From: Homarus americanus
Lineage: Eukaryota; Arthropoda; Malacostraca; Decapoda; Nephropidae
DNA length: 64,000 nt
Assembly: GCF_018991925.1 (NCBI RefSeq)
Contig: NW_024738608.1
Span: forward strand, 2,818,443 to 2,882,442
Direction: 5' to 3'
Numbering within the stretch: position 1 is the stretch's first letter; each line of letters starts with the position of its first letter. The notes beneath the pieces are model-generated. The model ran no database searches, had not been told where the DNA came from, and saw only the letters and a list, made by a program, of their open reading frames with translations. A program made the position numbers and the translations under genes. Shown here piece after piece: positions 10,000 to 21,557 of the stretch.

Positions 10000-11477
10000 A
10001 TGGTTGGTATCAGAAAGGCAAGGAGTGTTTTGCTGTTTTTTGTCTTGTTTATTACAATTTTGGTGGTGCGTCAAGTTGGGCACCGATTCAGTCAAGGAAG
10101 AGTTTAGGGAAAAGAAGACTCCAGTTATCGGGAATCCATTAGAAGATTTGGTTGTCATTGTTAGAGAGTTTGAAAGTTTTGATAACGATGTAGGCGAGAC
10201 TGTTGATTCTGTTCTGAGTTCTTGTGGTGCTGTATGTAAGATTCTGGTGGTGAGTGATGACACTGTATTCCCACCTTTGCACTTAACGAGACATGTGTCA
10301 TCGGTGGTTCTCAATCCAGGGTTGCTCAGGCATCGTCCAAATCTTCGAGGTTTCTTAACTGGTGCAAAATATGTCCTCCTTTTGCCAGATGGTGCTCGGT
10401 GTTCCTCGTCTACACAATTAGTGGATCTCATACATTTATTAAATACTGGAGATTCACAGGTTGTAGCAGTAGGTGTAGGTGGCTCACCATTAATATGCCA
10501 CCGCTACACTCTTAACATAAGCTCCTGCTCCTCAAAGTGAAGCTTGTGATGCAGTTAGTGGACGTGCAGCCTTGCTAATGAAAACTAGCAGTGTTTTACA
10601 GCTGACTCATCCTCTGGCACTCCCTGTGGCCCTGAGTATTGGTATCCAAGGTGCAGCACGTGCATGGAAAGTGCATGTTAGTCGGGGTGGTCTGCTTGGG
10701 GAGGGCCGACAACTTTATGCCAATGACCACCTACAGTGGAAACGAGACACTGTTGAAGAGGAACGGAAACGTGCTCTTTTTGCTGAGTTAGGTGTTAAAA
10801 AAGTTGTAACCACAGGTGGTAAAGTGCTTTGGTATGGATACAGTCGTAAAACACCTCGCTGCTTTCCTACCGTGATAGACGATACACCAGACTATCTGTA
10901 TGTGGGACGCTGGACGCCACCATGTTGCTTAGAAGGGTTAAGAACCACTGCACGACATGTCTTCCAGGTGCTAAGGGGATGCCGAGCACGTTGGTGGCTC
11001 GAGGGAGGGTCTTTGTTGGGTGCTGTACGAAGTGGAGATATTATCCCCTGGGACTATGATGTAGATGTGGGCATTTACTCTCAGGATGTTAATCGTTGTC
11101 CACAACTGAAGGCAGCACGTTGGCAGACATTAGAAGATACTGATGGTTTTGTGTGGCAGAGAGCTTCAGAAGGTGGGTTTTTCCGAGTACACTACAGCAC
11201 TGCAAATCATTTACATGTTGATGTGTTTCCATTTACCCCACGAGGGGGCACCATGACACGAGGTGGTGCTTGGACCACGGGTCATCGTCAGGATATAGAT
11301 TTTCCAGAGCACTTCTTGAGACCACTTGCATCGGTGAATTTTGCTGGAGTAATGGCCTCAGCACCCAATAATGTCCGAGACTTTCTAGAGCTCAAATTTG
11401 GTGCGGGAGTGATTGAAACTCCTCAGTATCCCAATCCAGATGTTCGCCTTCCACATAATATATCAGTGCTGACTTAA
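10000..11477 (+). CDS. FKRP: Fukutin-related protein, single exon with two frameshifts
   Basis: FKRP is a Golgi type II membrane enzyme that transfers ribitol 5-phosphate from CDP-ribitol during alpha-dystroglycan O-mannose glycan synthesis. ATG at 10000 opens a signal anchor (KARSVLLFFVLFITILVV). Then come LVVIVREFESFDN, a conserved stem-domain block, and the LicD-like catalytic part: RWTPPCCLEGLR, WWLEGGSLLGAVRSGDI, IPWDYDVDVGIY with the DxD metal motif, HVDVFPF, DIDFPEHFL, PNNVRDFLELKFG and ETPQYPNP. Total length of about 492 residues matches human FKRP (495). The frame changes twice: at about 10085-10113, between the anchor and DSVKEEF, and near 10518-10521 (AACATAA); each looks like one extra base. 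Otherwise motifs are intact, so consensus errors are as likely as pseudogenisation. The gene is intronless, as is the vertebrate coding region. Stop TAA at 11475-11477. Confidence 0.9.
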
Positions 11478-11565
11478 AGGTAATTGTTCCTTTGATAAAA
11501 AGTTATGGGTTGTTTTTATTGGCCTCATTTTGTGATTTGTTTAGGCTGGTGCTGTCGTGTACATA

Positions 11566-11571
11566 AATAAA
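11566..11571 (+). promoter_or_regulatory. FKRP polyadenylation signal
   Basis: AATAAA about 90 bases after the FKRP stop, followed by a GT-rich stretch. Confidence 0.6.
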
Positions 11572-12167
11572 ACGTACAGTGCTGTATTCTTTTGTCAGTG
11601 ATGGATCTCATCTCTTTTATGTACAGAGTAGAGCTACTGTGTTGTGTTGTCTTCCATTCGTGGCTAGTTAAAAGTGTCCTGATATTAGAATATTTTTTTA
11701 ATGAACCTGCTTACTTCCATGCAATCAAAAATTGTTGATTTAGTGTATGAATGTATTAAGCTGTGTAGTTGCTTTTGATTTTCTTTTACCATAAGTATGG
11801 TGCAAGTCAATATATCTTATCTTTGAAGACCATCATCACCGGGTACATTCATGACCTTCGATATGGTCAATCCTATCTCTGGTAACAATGGAAAGAATTT
11901 TATACATATTTCTATGAAAAGTGCTGATTGATCTGGTATCCATAGGTTATTAATTTTAGTGATACAGTAATTGTTTTTTTATAAGAATTTTTTACAACTT
12001 TTCTATACCACTGTTTTATCTGTTGTTATTTAAAAATTCTGTCTTAGAGTATAGGATGTAGCAGCCAACATTAGGAACAAGATTCAAAAGTTATCAGGTG
12101 TGGATTTGTAATGTATATTTCCTGTACCTCAGCCTGGCAAGTTAATGGACTGCAGTGATGTACAGTA
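11572..12167. other. Non-coding spacer
   Basis: No gene or recognised repeat; AT-rich. Confidence 0.4.
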
Positions 12168-12502
12168 CAGGTGCTCCTCTACTTCAGAAAGTTCAACTTA
12201 CAAACTTTCAGAGATACAAACATCATCACTGAGGGGAGTTACCTGCCAGAACAGGTGTTTAATGTGGATGAGACTGGATTATTTTGAAGAAAGTTCCAGA
12301 TAGAACAAACATTACCTAAGAGGATAAGAGTGAGCCAGGATTTAAGGCTGTATTAAATGGTATAGCTGTAATAAATATCCACAATCTTTTCATTATTTAC
12401 AATATGTTTGGTATCTACAAGAGTAAAGTTGGACTTACAAACAATTGGACTTACAAACAAGCCTCAGGAATGTAACTCGTTCGTTAGTAGAGGAGCACCT
12501 TT
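12168..12502 (+). mobile_element. Tigger deletion derivative
   Basis: The left end CAGGTGCTCCTCTACT follows a TA; the right end, reverse-complemented, contains AGGTGCTCCTCTACT. Inside, the frame at 12252-12310 reads VFNVDETGLF, a stop, then degraded sequence. This is the conserved Tigger/pogo DDE-domain motif with one catalytic aspartate. The rest of the transposase is deleted. Confidence 0.72.
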
Positions 12503-12909
12503 ATAGGTATTTTTTGAAATGCCATTTTTCACTTTAGATTTTGAGGTACAAAACTACAGTACTGCAGTTAAGCCACTGAATAAGCTTCCCTTCATAGTTA
12601 CCTTTGATATTAGTTTGCCATGGAAAATCTCTCCTCATATGCCATTTCCTGTTTTAAGCCTACAGTGAATTACCCAAACTATGGCAGTAGTGAAATCGGA
12701 CATCTCTGATGTTACCTTCCATAATTCTAATTTATTTGCCCTTATTTTTAAGAATAAGAAACAGGTAATGACAATTCTCAACTGCTTTGATTCATCATCT
12801 ATTTTACATTATTCATGTCCACTTACCCTTTGCACATTTATTTTTGTTTTTTCTCCTTTGCCCCATTTGTTCATTCTTTACCTTGTCAGATATCTTAATC
12901 TCTGATATA

Positions 12910-13110
12910 CAGTAATCTCCCTGTTAACTGAAATCCCCGATCTCTGGAACTCTCTAATACCCGGATTTTAAATCAGGCTGCAAAAATTCCAGCAAATCTC
13001 TCTCCAGTCCGGGTCTGCGAACGAGTTTCCGAAGATGAAATCAAGCACATTTTCCGGGAAAAAGTCCAAGAAGGTTCAGAGAAAATCTCTCCAGAGTCTC
13101 TCCGTTCTGG
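12910..13110 (+). mobile_element. Tigger-like 5' end fragment
   Basis: It starts CAGTAATCTCCCTGTTAACT after a TA. An ATG at about 13036 opens a lysine-rich stretch (MKSSTFSGKKSKKV) like a Tigger N-terminus. A possible but weak matching right end lies at 15060-15090. Confidence 0.4.
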
Positions 13111-13317
13111 GCCTGGTGCATGGGTGGCCTAGTTGCTTGGATCGATTAGTTCATATTTTGCTGCCATTGTAGAAGGTTGCTCCTTTGTTTGCTGTTGTTT
13201 TTACATACAATTTGTGCTGTACTACCAGGACACAATCAGCCCAAAATACAGTGTTAAAGCAATATTAAGAACGTAAAAATTTATTTCAATTACATATACT
13301 GTACTGAACATTCAGTA

Positions 13318-13475
13318 AGTGGGAAACACTGGAGCACCTTAGCTTTCATCTTTAAGACATCTTCAGGTCATGAGATTCACTAATCACCCTCCCCGACAAT
13401 GGATGATCTGATATTGCATCAGGTCAAGTCAGTAACATGGCCCACTAATCCCGCACCCCCACCTCCTCGCAAGTG
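13318..13475 (-). mobile_element. Penelope-like element 3' end fragment
   Basis: Reverse complement of the 3' end found at 28400-28620. Both share CTGAAGATGTCTT, GAAAGCTAAGGTGCTCC and the upstream direct motif with GGGATTAGTGG. It keeps the hammerhead-like core described at 28574. Confidence 0.75.
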
Positions 13476-13586
13476 TTAAGACCTGATTACAGTTACGCAT
13501 TACATTCAGCTGAGTGGACAGTGTCTGCCTACTCTAGGCTCAAGGTGACAGCATATGCTGGTGAAGACAATATGTACAGTATAGTA

Positions 13587-14179
13587 CAGGTTAGGTATTC
13601 CTTTTCCGAAATGCTTGGAGTCGAAAGGGTCTCGGATTTGGGAATATCCTACCCGGGCACAGGTCATCGACCCACAACGGGGCCTGGGGGCGAGAAAATA
13701 AGAGTAAAAAGAAATTATAAATAGAAGAGAAAAAGACTAAATTAATCTACACCACGAAGTTGCCCGGAAAATGCAGAACTCACCCAGCGGGGATGAGGCT
13801 CAAAACTATGCTCAAAATTCATTTACCTGTATATTTAATTTACAGCATATGGATGCATATAGCCTGCAGGTAGTTTTATGAAATATTTAAAAAAATTTGT
13901 ATGATATATACATGGTAAGATGTACACTGAAGAATGAGAAAGGTAAGTAACCACTGCCATCTGTTCAGCATCGCCATGATGCCTGACTCTTGAAGTGTTA
14001 AGTGGACTGTCTTACTTTTTTATTACACATACCTGTACATACTTAACCTAGTAAAAATTATGATGTACATGTACTATATGCCATATTCAGTGTATTCTCT
14101 AATATATATAGAATTAAATAGATTTTTGGATTTTGGAGCATTTCTGATTTGGCAATTTTGGATAAGGGATGCCAAACCT
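13587..14179. mobile_element. Tigger-type MITE with nested LINE tail
   Basis: The left end CAGGTTAGGTATTCCTTTTC (after TA) matches the reverse complement of the right end (AGGTTTGGCATCCCTTATCC). Both resemble the Tigger termini containing GGCATCCCTTATCC. A Jockey-type 3' tail fragment sits inside in reverse (about 13655-13790). Confidence 0.65.
13655..13790 (-). mobile_element. Jockey-like LINE 3' tail fragment
   Basis: Reverse complement of the tail at 24800-24910. The shared parts are GTGTAGATTAATTTAGT-like sequence, the T-rich run and GTTGTGGGTCGATGACCTGT. Confidence 0.6.
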
Positions 14180-16443
14180 CTAGTAGTATACATTATTTTG
14201 TTCACAGTATTAACAATATATTTTACGTGTACAGTAGTGTTTGCATAAATAAATACAGCTCCATGCGAGATGCATCGTTTAGACTGGGGAAAATTTTCCC
14301 CAGTGAAGTGGAAAATTCCCTTTTTCGCTGTGACACAGCTCCATTCACGTCTCACATGCCTGTATCATATAGAATATGTTTTTAAATATATTTATTTAAA
14401 AACTATTCAGGATTATTTTGGTGATTTTATTTATTTATTTTTTCTAAATTAATTAGAACAGATTTTTAAAAATATATTTATTTAAAAACTACTGTATTCA
14501 GGATTATTTCGGAAAAAAAATATGGTGTCTCTAACTTAATTTGAACTGATTTTATAGACTGTGGTTTCAACATTTCTTTATTTTTTTCATAAAAGAATTG
14601 AGTCCCATTATTATTATGTGTTGGAATATTTTGTTTAGGGATATTTTATTGGAACAGCCTTGTAGATAATTTATTCAGGATCATTATAATATAAAATTCT
14701 TCTAACACAATTAGACCAGATGTTGTGAATGAAAGTTCATACTCTTTTTTGCAAGCTGTAATTGTTTTTACTCTGTCTCGCAGTCTAAATGTAATGGGAG
14801 AGTGTTTGTCCATGTGAAATGAGATGTATAATTTTGAGTCGAGAAGAGATGCATAGTTTAAACTCTCAGAAAACTTTACCCAGCTTCCAGAAACATTCTG
14901 AGGATGTGGACTAGTATCTGTCTGTACAAGATGTGCAGTTTAGACTCTCGGAAACTTTTCCCAATACCCGGGAAAAAACTCTGGGGATGTGGGATTTTTC
15001 AGGTTTGAGAGAGTCATTTCGATCTCGGAAATCTCTCATCCCTGGAAGAACTCTGCACCAATTGTTCCGGCGAACGGGGATATCATATTACTTACTAAAT
15101 GCTTTTCTCGTTTGGTTTCACTTATCTTAACCAAGTATCCTTTAATTTCTCTTCAACATAGAAAAAAATGGCACAGACATTACCATGCAGACATCTTAAC
15201 CCTCTCCAGGGCAGGGGTTTCTCTCAGCTGAATAAAATACCTGTGCTGTGCTGCCCTCTAAAAGGTTAAATATAGCTCACTCAATAACTTGCCATCCATT
15301 AAAATTCAGGCTGTCTGCAACTCTTCTCAACATTACTCTTGATTCATCCTCTTTCCTAGTGCAGTCTTTTGGAGGTACAATTGTTATATTTAAATTATTT
15401 AATTACCAAAGCAAGTGAGATATTAGATATTTAGAAGTACAGTAGTTTACGTGTCATTGGATTGTAAGTTATTGTCTCATGACAAGGCTTTAATAGATGA
15501 TGATAGAGCTATAGTATGAAGTAGGATTAAAGATGTGCTTTCTATCTGTACAGTAGTTTAATATGATTATGTTCAGTCATTGGGCTGGGCAAGGTTTATA
15601 TGGTGTACTTGGCTGGAGTTTGCTTTCAGCAGGTCATATTGTATTTAATGCAATATTAAAGTACTGTACTTTATTTTATCTTTATAGTAACCTTTGCAGA
15701 AGAATTATGGTTGCAAAATCTTAAAAAAATGTAATTCCTTATTAACCGAACAATAAAATTTATGGAGTGGGGATTTGTTGTTTGTGGGCTCTAAATATAG
15801 GAAAAGACTTTAAAAAGTATGTAAGGTGCAGGGGAACAAGCAGCTAGTCGTCTGTAGTAAGTTAAAAAATATATATAATAATTTCTCATTGCTACAGCAC
15901 AAATCACCACGAAACAAAGATAATTTCATAGTATTTTGTAATTATAGAGAGGTGGAAATCAAGAGATGGTCGTAGTGAAATTTAAGAGATTGTCCCTTCT
16001 TTATGGTTGGGAGTTTGACTGAGTTGGTAACACCGAGCATCCCCAAAAGCCCAGATATTTTAAAGTACAGTACTCCTTGTATCACCTTCTTGGTCACTAT
16101 CCATGAGTTCTCCCAGTACAGTAATCTTCTATAAATTTTCTAGGTAAATCCATGAACCACCCTGTTACTATATAAAGTAGAACATGAGACATCAGATATT
16201 AGATAGTGTAGTCTTGATGGTTCTAAAAAAACAAAAATAAATAAAATTACCTGAAAATTCTGAACTCCGTTTTTTTTACATCATTTGGCTATACAGTACA
16301 TGCAATAAAATATGATCACTTAACATTCATAGCTTTAACTGTAGATAGGCTTTGAAATTGGCTGATCATTAAGGTGTAGTATTGTAATATCTGTTGTGTA
16401 GATAATACTTGTACAGTAAGTGTAGTTGTGGACAATTTAAATA
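14180..16443. other. Non-coding AT-rich stretch
   Basis: No gene was recognised. It contains repeated short CTGTA/TACAG-type runs and Tigger-like degraded pieces near 14930-15090. Confidence 0.4.
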
Positions 16444-17327
16444 CAGTGGTCCCTCGATTAACGAATGGTTCAATTAACAGAATTTTGGTTTACGAATTAG
16501 CTCCCATAAGGATTTTTAGTTCCATTAACGAACAAAACTTCGATTAGCGACAGCCTTACAAGAAACACACTTTGTTGTGCGCATCAGCTGATCGGCTAGT
16601 CTGCCAATACAGTAATTGGTTCTATGTTTACATTCGTTTCCAGTGGCGTAAATATCAAGAAAGTTGTGCTCTTGAATATTTTAGCATTTTTTATTTTAAA
16701 ATTATTGGTCATTCTTAAATTTAGTTAACATAATGATAATATATACAGTACAGGGAACAGTTTTTGTTTGCCCTTCAGCTGATCGAATCGCCCACAAATG
16801 CTTCTCAGTTTAACTTTGTTTACAGTGGAGTGACCATCAAGTTTGTTGGTCTCTTCAATATTTTATCATTTCTATAGTAAAATTATTGGTCATTCTGAAA
16901 TTTAGTTAACATATTGATAATATACAGTGCAGAAAATATTATGAAACACGAAGAAGGCATTAGAACCAATGCACTCTGTACAGAATATGGCATGCCATCA
17001 TCGACTGCCTCTACAATCAGCTGTTTGATATGTAAACAAAGCTGCTGGAATACGGCATGCACACCTCAAAGTAGGTTAAAATACAGTATTCTATTGTTTT
17101 TTATTTATTATTGTACAGTATACTGTACAGTACAGTACTGTTTTTAGTTTATATTTAAAGTTTTGTTAATTCTATTACCGGTGCACAGTACTTTGTATGT
17201 ATACTTTTTCTGTGAGTTGGAACCAATTACCTAATATCCCATTGAAATAAGAGATTCAGTTAACGAAATATTCGGTTAACAACCGACTATGTGGAACCAA
17301 TTGTGTTTGTTAATCGAGGGACCACTG
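16444..17327 (+). mobile_element. Tigger/pogo element with CENP-B HTH relic
   Basis: CAGTGGTCCCTCGATTAACG at the left and its inverse (GTTAATCGAGGGACCACTG) at the right, with TA on both sides (16442-16443, 17328-17329). At 16914-17010 the plus frame encodes ENIMKHEEGIRTNALCTEYG then MPSSTASTI, the CENP-B-type helix-turn-helix of Tigger transposases. The DDE domain is missing, so this is an internally deleted, non-autonomous copy. Confidence 0.85.
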
Positions 17328-17451
17328 TAATTAGATAAATTAAGCAGTATAATGAATTGTAGATCACCACTGGTTATTTGTATGTAACATAATATCCACA
17401 CCACACATCTTTTGTTAGCTTGCTGTGGGTAGGGTGTTTGTAAATACTGTA

Positions 17452-17560
17452 CAGGTATCCTTCACTTAACGAATGGGTTAGGCCCGTGGAAAACCATTCA
17501 GTAGGTGGATTTTCGTATCTCACGCTGACTACATAGCGTCAAAGCTGGGACGCTGCCTCT
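17452..17560 (+). mobile_element. Tigger-like 5' terminus
   Basis: CAGGTATCCTTCACTTAACG after TA, followed by Tigger-type sequence. No right end is visible before the assembly gap. Confidence 0.45.
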
Positions 17561-18164
17561 GCTAACCTTTAGCGACAGGGCTCCCACACTCCAATCCCCC
17601 TCCCACTCCTCCACTCAGTGAGCTAACTCTCGCACACAAAAAAAAATGTTTATTACTTCTATGTTTTTACTTGATGATAGTTATTTCGTTTATCTTTTTT
17701 GCACATTGTGTATGAAGGATTGTGTGTTCATGTAACTCATTAAAAAAATTAAGAAAAGTTAAGTACAGTACATATACTCAAAATTATTAGTTGAAAAGTA
17801 ATTATAACTGAGCTCCCTACTCTGCCTGGTAACTCTTGTCGGTGCGTGAAAAATGTTTATTCCCTCTATGTGTGTGTGTACTTACCTTTAATGTAATCAG
17901 CACACGGGGCCCCCATAATTTTCTATTTAAAGGATACATGGAGACTACTATATTAATTGGATGAAGCAGAGGAGGAGACAGGGCTGGGTGGGTCATCAAT
18001 GTCGCTTTCTTCAGACAGTTTTATGTGCAGTGGAAACGTTCTGGTTGAAGGTATCGGATTATCTTTAGGGAGTGAAGAGGCAGCACTGGTGGGCGTGAGG
18101 AGACAGCAATGGGGGACTTCTTAAAATAGATGTCCAATTTAGACTGCACATTTCATATATATAT

Positions 18165-18264
18165 NNNNNNNNNNNNNNNNNNNNNNNNNNNNNNNNNNNN
18201 NNNNNNNNNNNNNNNNNNNNNNNNNNNNNNNNNNNNNNNNNNNNNNNNNNNNNNNNNNNNNNNN
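18165..18264. other. Assembly gap, 100 N
   Basis: Exactly 100 N, the usual placeholder for a gap of unknown size. It could hide the missing last GlcAT exon. Confidence 0.98.
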
Positions 18265-18887
18265 AAGCTTCCAGGATTGATTCTAATTCTCAATTGTCAT
18301 TTAGCATGACCCATAATCATCATGTTATTGCACAATTATTATATTTCAATAAGTAAATGAACTGAGGACTGTAGATCAGTGGGGATTCAGTCTTTGCATT
18401 TAAATTATTTGGGCGTGTTCTCTGATATGAATCACCATTTTACAGTCATTTTCCATGCTTGCATGCTCTAGTAAGTTGTAAGAGCCTTGGAACTCAGTGA
18501 GAAATTTAACATAAAAGTTGCTAGAGAATATGCCTTGTAACCTGCTCAGTTTTGTTATTGTAGCTATAGAGAAGTTGTGTGTCATATGGTTGGATAGGGT
18601 TGATGGCCTTTAGGTCTTACTGATTCAAACATCAGGAATTCGGTACAATACTGTATTCTTCTGACTATTGAAGTAAGAGAGAAAGAAAAAGAACTGCTTT
18701 CAGTATAATTTGATTCTGAGGATGTACAGTACAGTGCAGTACAGTACTGAGAGTGAGTATAAAGTAGAATTCTCATTGCTGATTCAAGCGAGTGTAGATA
18801 GTGCAAATATGTCATTTTGCAACTTTCGGTGCTTCTTTGCTACGGTAAAGGCGTTTATTTTAGATGCACGGAATAGCTAACGCGTTG

Positions 18888-18939
18888 GCTATTCTGTCTG
18901 CGCAGACGCTTCTGCTATTCTGTCTGCGCAGACGCTTCT
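18888..18939. repeat. Exact 26-bp tandem duplication
   Basis: Two identical copies of a 26-base unit beginning GCTATTCTG, each containing the palindrome TCTGCGCAGA. It lies in a locally GC-rich, CpG-containing stretch. Confidence 0.9.
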
Positions 18940-20389
18940 GCTGAGTTCTGCGCATAACACCTTGAGGGGGAAAGGGAAATACCTTGAACAGGCGTCAGCA
19001 TGTGTAGCGCCTGCATATCTAACAACCAATCAGCAAGTTTTTCCAGTAGGTAAATTTGCAGACCATGGCCGCTTATGGAGAATATTTTGATTAATATTGA
19101 ATAGTTGGGGGCATGTAAGCAATAAAAAAACTGTGATATAATAATAAAAATAATTCTATATACTGTAGTATATTGGATAGGACCTAAAACAAAGCGTATG
19201 GTGTGAAAGAATTGAAAAGGATCGCACCTAGTTAACACCTGATTTGGCTCCGCCTTTTTATAAGTGGGTGTTGTCTGATTTCATTAGCCGTTGGTGACTT
19301 TGGTGTAACAATATTGATAATTACTAAAATATGAATGAAACTTTAATAACATTACTCATAAGATACTTTAAGTAAGGATGAACAAGTTGATTACAGTTCT
19401 GTAAGTGCAAATATTATGACTTAAATTAATCTGATATTCGTCATATTTTATGTATAAATATGCGAACACCTAGCCTTGCGAGACAACATACGTAGTGTGG
19501 TTTCAGAGTCCAGGAGAAATTACCTATGCAACCGGCCCAATTTTTTGTATTATATTCTTATTTATTGTTGACTGATTGACTTTTTTTTCCTTTTTATTTT
19601 TCTTTCCAAATTTGTCTATATATTTTCTTCACTGTTTCTTTCTGTATTGTGTCCAAATAACAGTTCTCCTAATTTTATTGTTTTCTGAAGACTGTGTTGT
19701 ACAACAGTTATTCACAAGACTCGGTACTGCCGTATTTTTTAATGGCAGTCCGGGAAAGTTAACGTGATAGTTATTCCATGCATCTACAAAAAACGCTTTA
19801 AGTAAAAATGAAAATTAATATTTTTTCATAATTTTGTTAAATATGCATTTTTTGTCTTATTGTAAGAAAAAATCAAAGAAAAAATTACTGACTTTGTCAC
19901 AGCTAGGACTATGTGAATTCAATTCATTAGCCAGAAGCTGAAGGGTTAAATGCTGAAGACAATACTGTACTGTTGTGACTTTGAATAATTAATTTCAATA
20001 TGAAGGCTCAGAAGTGCCTATACATGTACTGTACTGTACTGAACACGTATACTACAACAGGCTGATGTAACTGAATAAATTACAATAATGAGTATTATGA
20101 TAACTGAGTTAATAGTATACTGTGCAGTACAATATGGGGCTAATGTGTGAGATGGTGCCTCTAAGAAGGGCCCTGTCCACTTAGTGCAGTATTAATAACA
20201 GAGGAGGAAAAATGGCCCATAACTCAAAACAAAACATTTGCATAAGAAATGGTTATCATCAGGAATTTGTGTTTTTTATATTTATATTTATCCAAAATGG
20301 TGTTCCTAATATGATAATGTGGAAAGCTATGTTTGGCAAGTTTCTGTATTCATGAAATAATGATTGAAAGAGAATTTTTGCTTCCATAC
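18940..20389. other. Non-coding stretch downstream of the last visible GlcAT exon
   Basis: No C-terminal GlcAT exon (expected to carry a WHTRT-like motif) was found on the minus strand here. Pentameric TACTG runs occur at 20026-20041. Confidence 0.4.
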
Positions 20390-20566
20390 CTGTAACAGAT
20401 AACTGACACTAAAAGCAAAGCATGCCATATCAACAGGGAATTTTCTGGAATTTATGGATCCATCATACCAGCCAACGAATTTTCCATTTTTCAACACGGG
20501 TGTTGAAATGCCTGTATGTGTCACTAAACCAACAGGCCACATTGACACACCCTTTGTATATCGCAT
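20390..20566 (-). CDS. B3GAT3: Beta-1,3-glucuronyltransferase (GlcAT-I type), exon 5
   Basis: The enzyme adds glucuronic acid from UDP-GlcA in the Golgi; GlcAT-I completes the glycosaminoglycan-protein linker. This 59-codon exon begins after TTCAAACAG and ends CTGTTACAG before GTATGG, phase 0 at both ends. It encodes MRYTKGVSMWPVGLV, GKFVGWYDG and KFPVDMACFAF. These match the acceptor-binding part of the GT43 family (usual WPVGLVGGL and FPVDMAGFA). The usual Gly in DMAGFA is Cys here and the GGL part reads THTG. FPVDMA favours GlcAT-I over GlcAT-P. The gene starts at 45011 and its five exons are phase-compatible (232 codons). The roughly 70-residue C-terminal exon is missing from the visible sequence. 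Confidence 0.88.
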
Positions 20567-20843
20567 CTGTTTGAAGAAAATATATATAATAAACAGGACA
20601 TGCAAGTACGAGTAAAATACAGTACAGTACAGTACACATGCATACTCAAATGAGGAGGTCACAATTTGCATTCTTGCTGTAAATACATGAATTCATATTT
20701 TGTCACTTAACACCTTTATTGTATCTGTATCTGAATCAACAAATTTGTTTAACTACCGTACTGTACTGTACATTTATCACAAGCATCATACAACGAACTA
20801 ACCTTTATTCACAGTACAGAAAGTTTTCAAAGGAAAGACAAAC

Positions 20844-20998
20844 CTCTTCGAACACCCTAATGTCATAGGTGTTGTCATCATCGGCAAAGTAAACAACCCC
20901 TGTTTTAGCGTGTGTCCTCACCCACTGAAGACCTGCATTACGGTTAGCCACGCCCCTGGGTTTAACACGGAGCTTCTTGTACTCATTTGGCATTGGAG
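20844..20998 (-). CDS. B3GAT3: GlcAT-I type glucuronyltransferase, exon 4
   Basis: 155 nt between TTTCAACAG and GTTTGT, entering in phase 1 and leaving in phase 0. It encodes KPRGVANRNAGLQWVR and GVVYFADDDNTYDIRVFEE. DDD is the metal- and UDP-binding DxD motif of GT43 enzymes, and KPRGV-NRN-GL-W is the conserved donor-site block. It joins exon 5 directly (FEE to MRYT), as in other GlcATs. Confidence 0.93.
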
Positions 20999-21553
20999 CT
21001 GTTGAAAGTGGGGCAAATGGATTGGACAGCTTAAAAATTTTGGAATGGAAAGTCTTGGAATTCAGGTACAGTAGCGAGTAAAAAGTGATTTCCCCCTATG
21101 TCACTCCATTACTCTGGTGAATTAAAAGATACAATGATTGGCCTACTGTGTATCTAACTTTAACTGGAACAATTCAATGACAATGAGCATTACATTCTGA
21201 GTCTAAACCTAAATGTTATTGTTTGTAGTATTGCTTGTGTTTTGTTACTGCTGGTTTAGTGATGGTTTGTTTAAATTTCTAATAACTATGGTAATATTTC
21301 TTGGAGAATTGTGTGGTTTAGCTGCAAAAGATATCTTAAATAGTTTGTACCCAAAAATGAAATCCAGATTTGTAAAAACTACATTGACAAGTTAAAAAAT
21401 GTGTTACGTCTAAATGAAATTGTTGTCAGTACTGTCCAGTATTGTACTTGTAAGTGCAAAAAAATAATACTTTGCAGTGCAAAAAAATAATACTTTGCAG
21501 ATATGTTTAGACTTTCCTTCGTATAAGACCGTCTTAAATAAAAAAGATACTAC
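20999..21553. other. GlcAT intron 4, part
   Basis: AT-rich intron with a duplicated 22-base motif (GTGCAAAAAAATAATACTTT) at about 21453-21500. No coding signal. Confidence 0.5.
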
Positions 21554-21557
21554 CTGT

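Noticed and set aside
12910..15090. One large Tigger element spanning both ends
   Set aside because: The proposed right end (reverse complement ATATGATATCCCCG) matches the left end too weakly; only the left fragment is listed.
11600..20389. C-terminal GlcAT exon
   Set aside because: No minus-strand segment with a WHTRT-like motif and a suitable acceptor was seen; it may be in the N gap.
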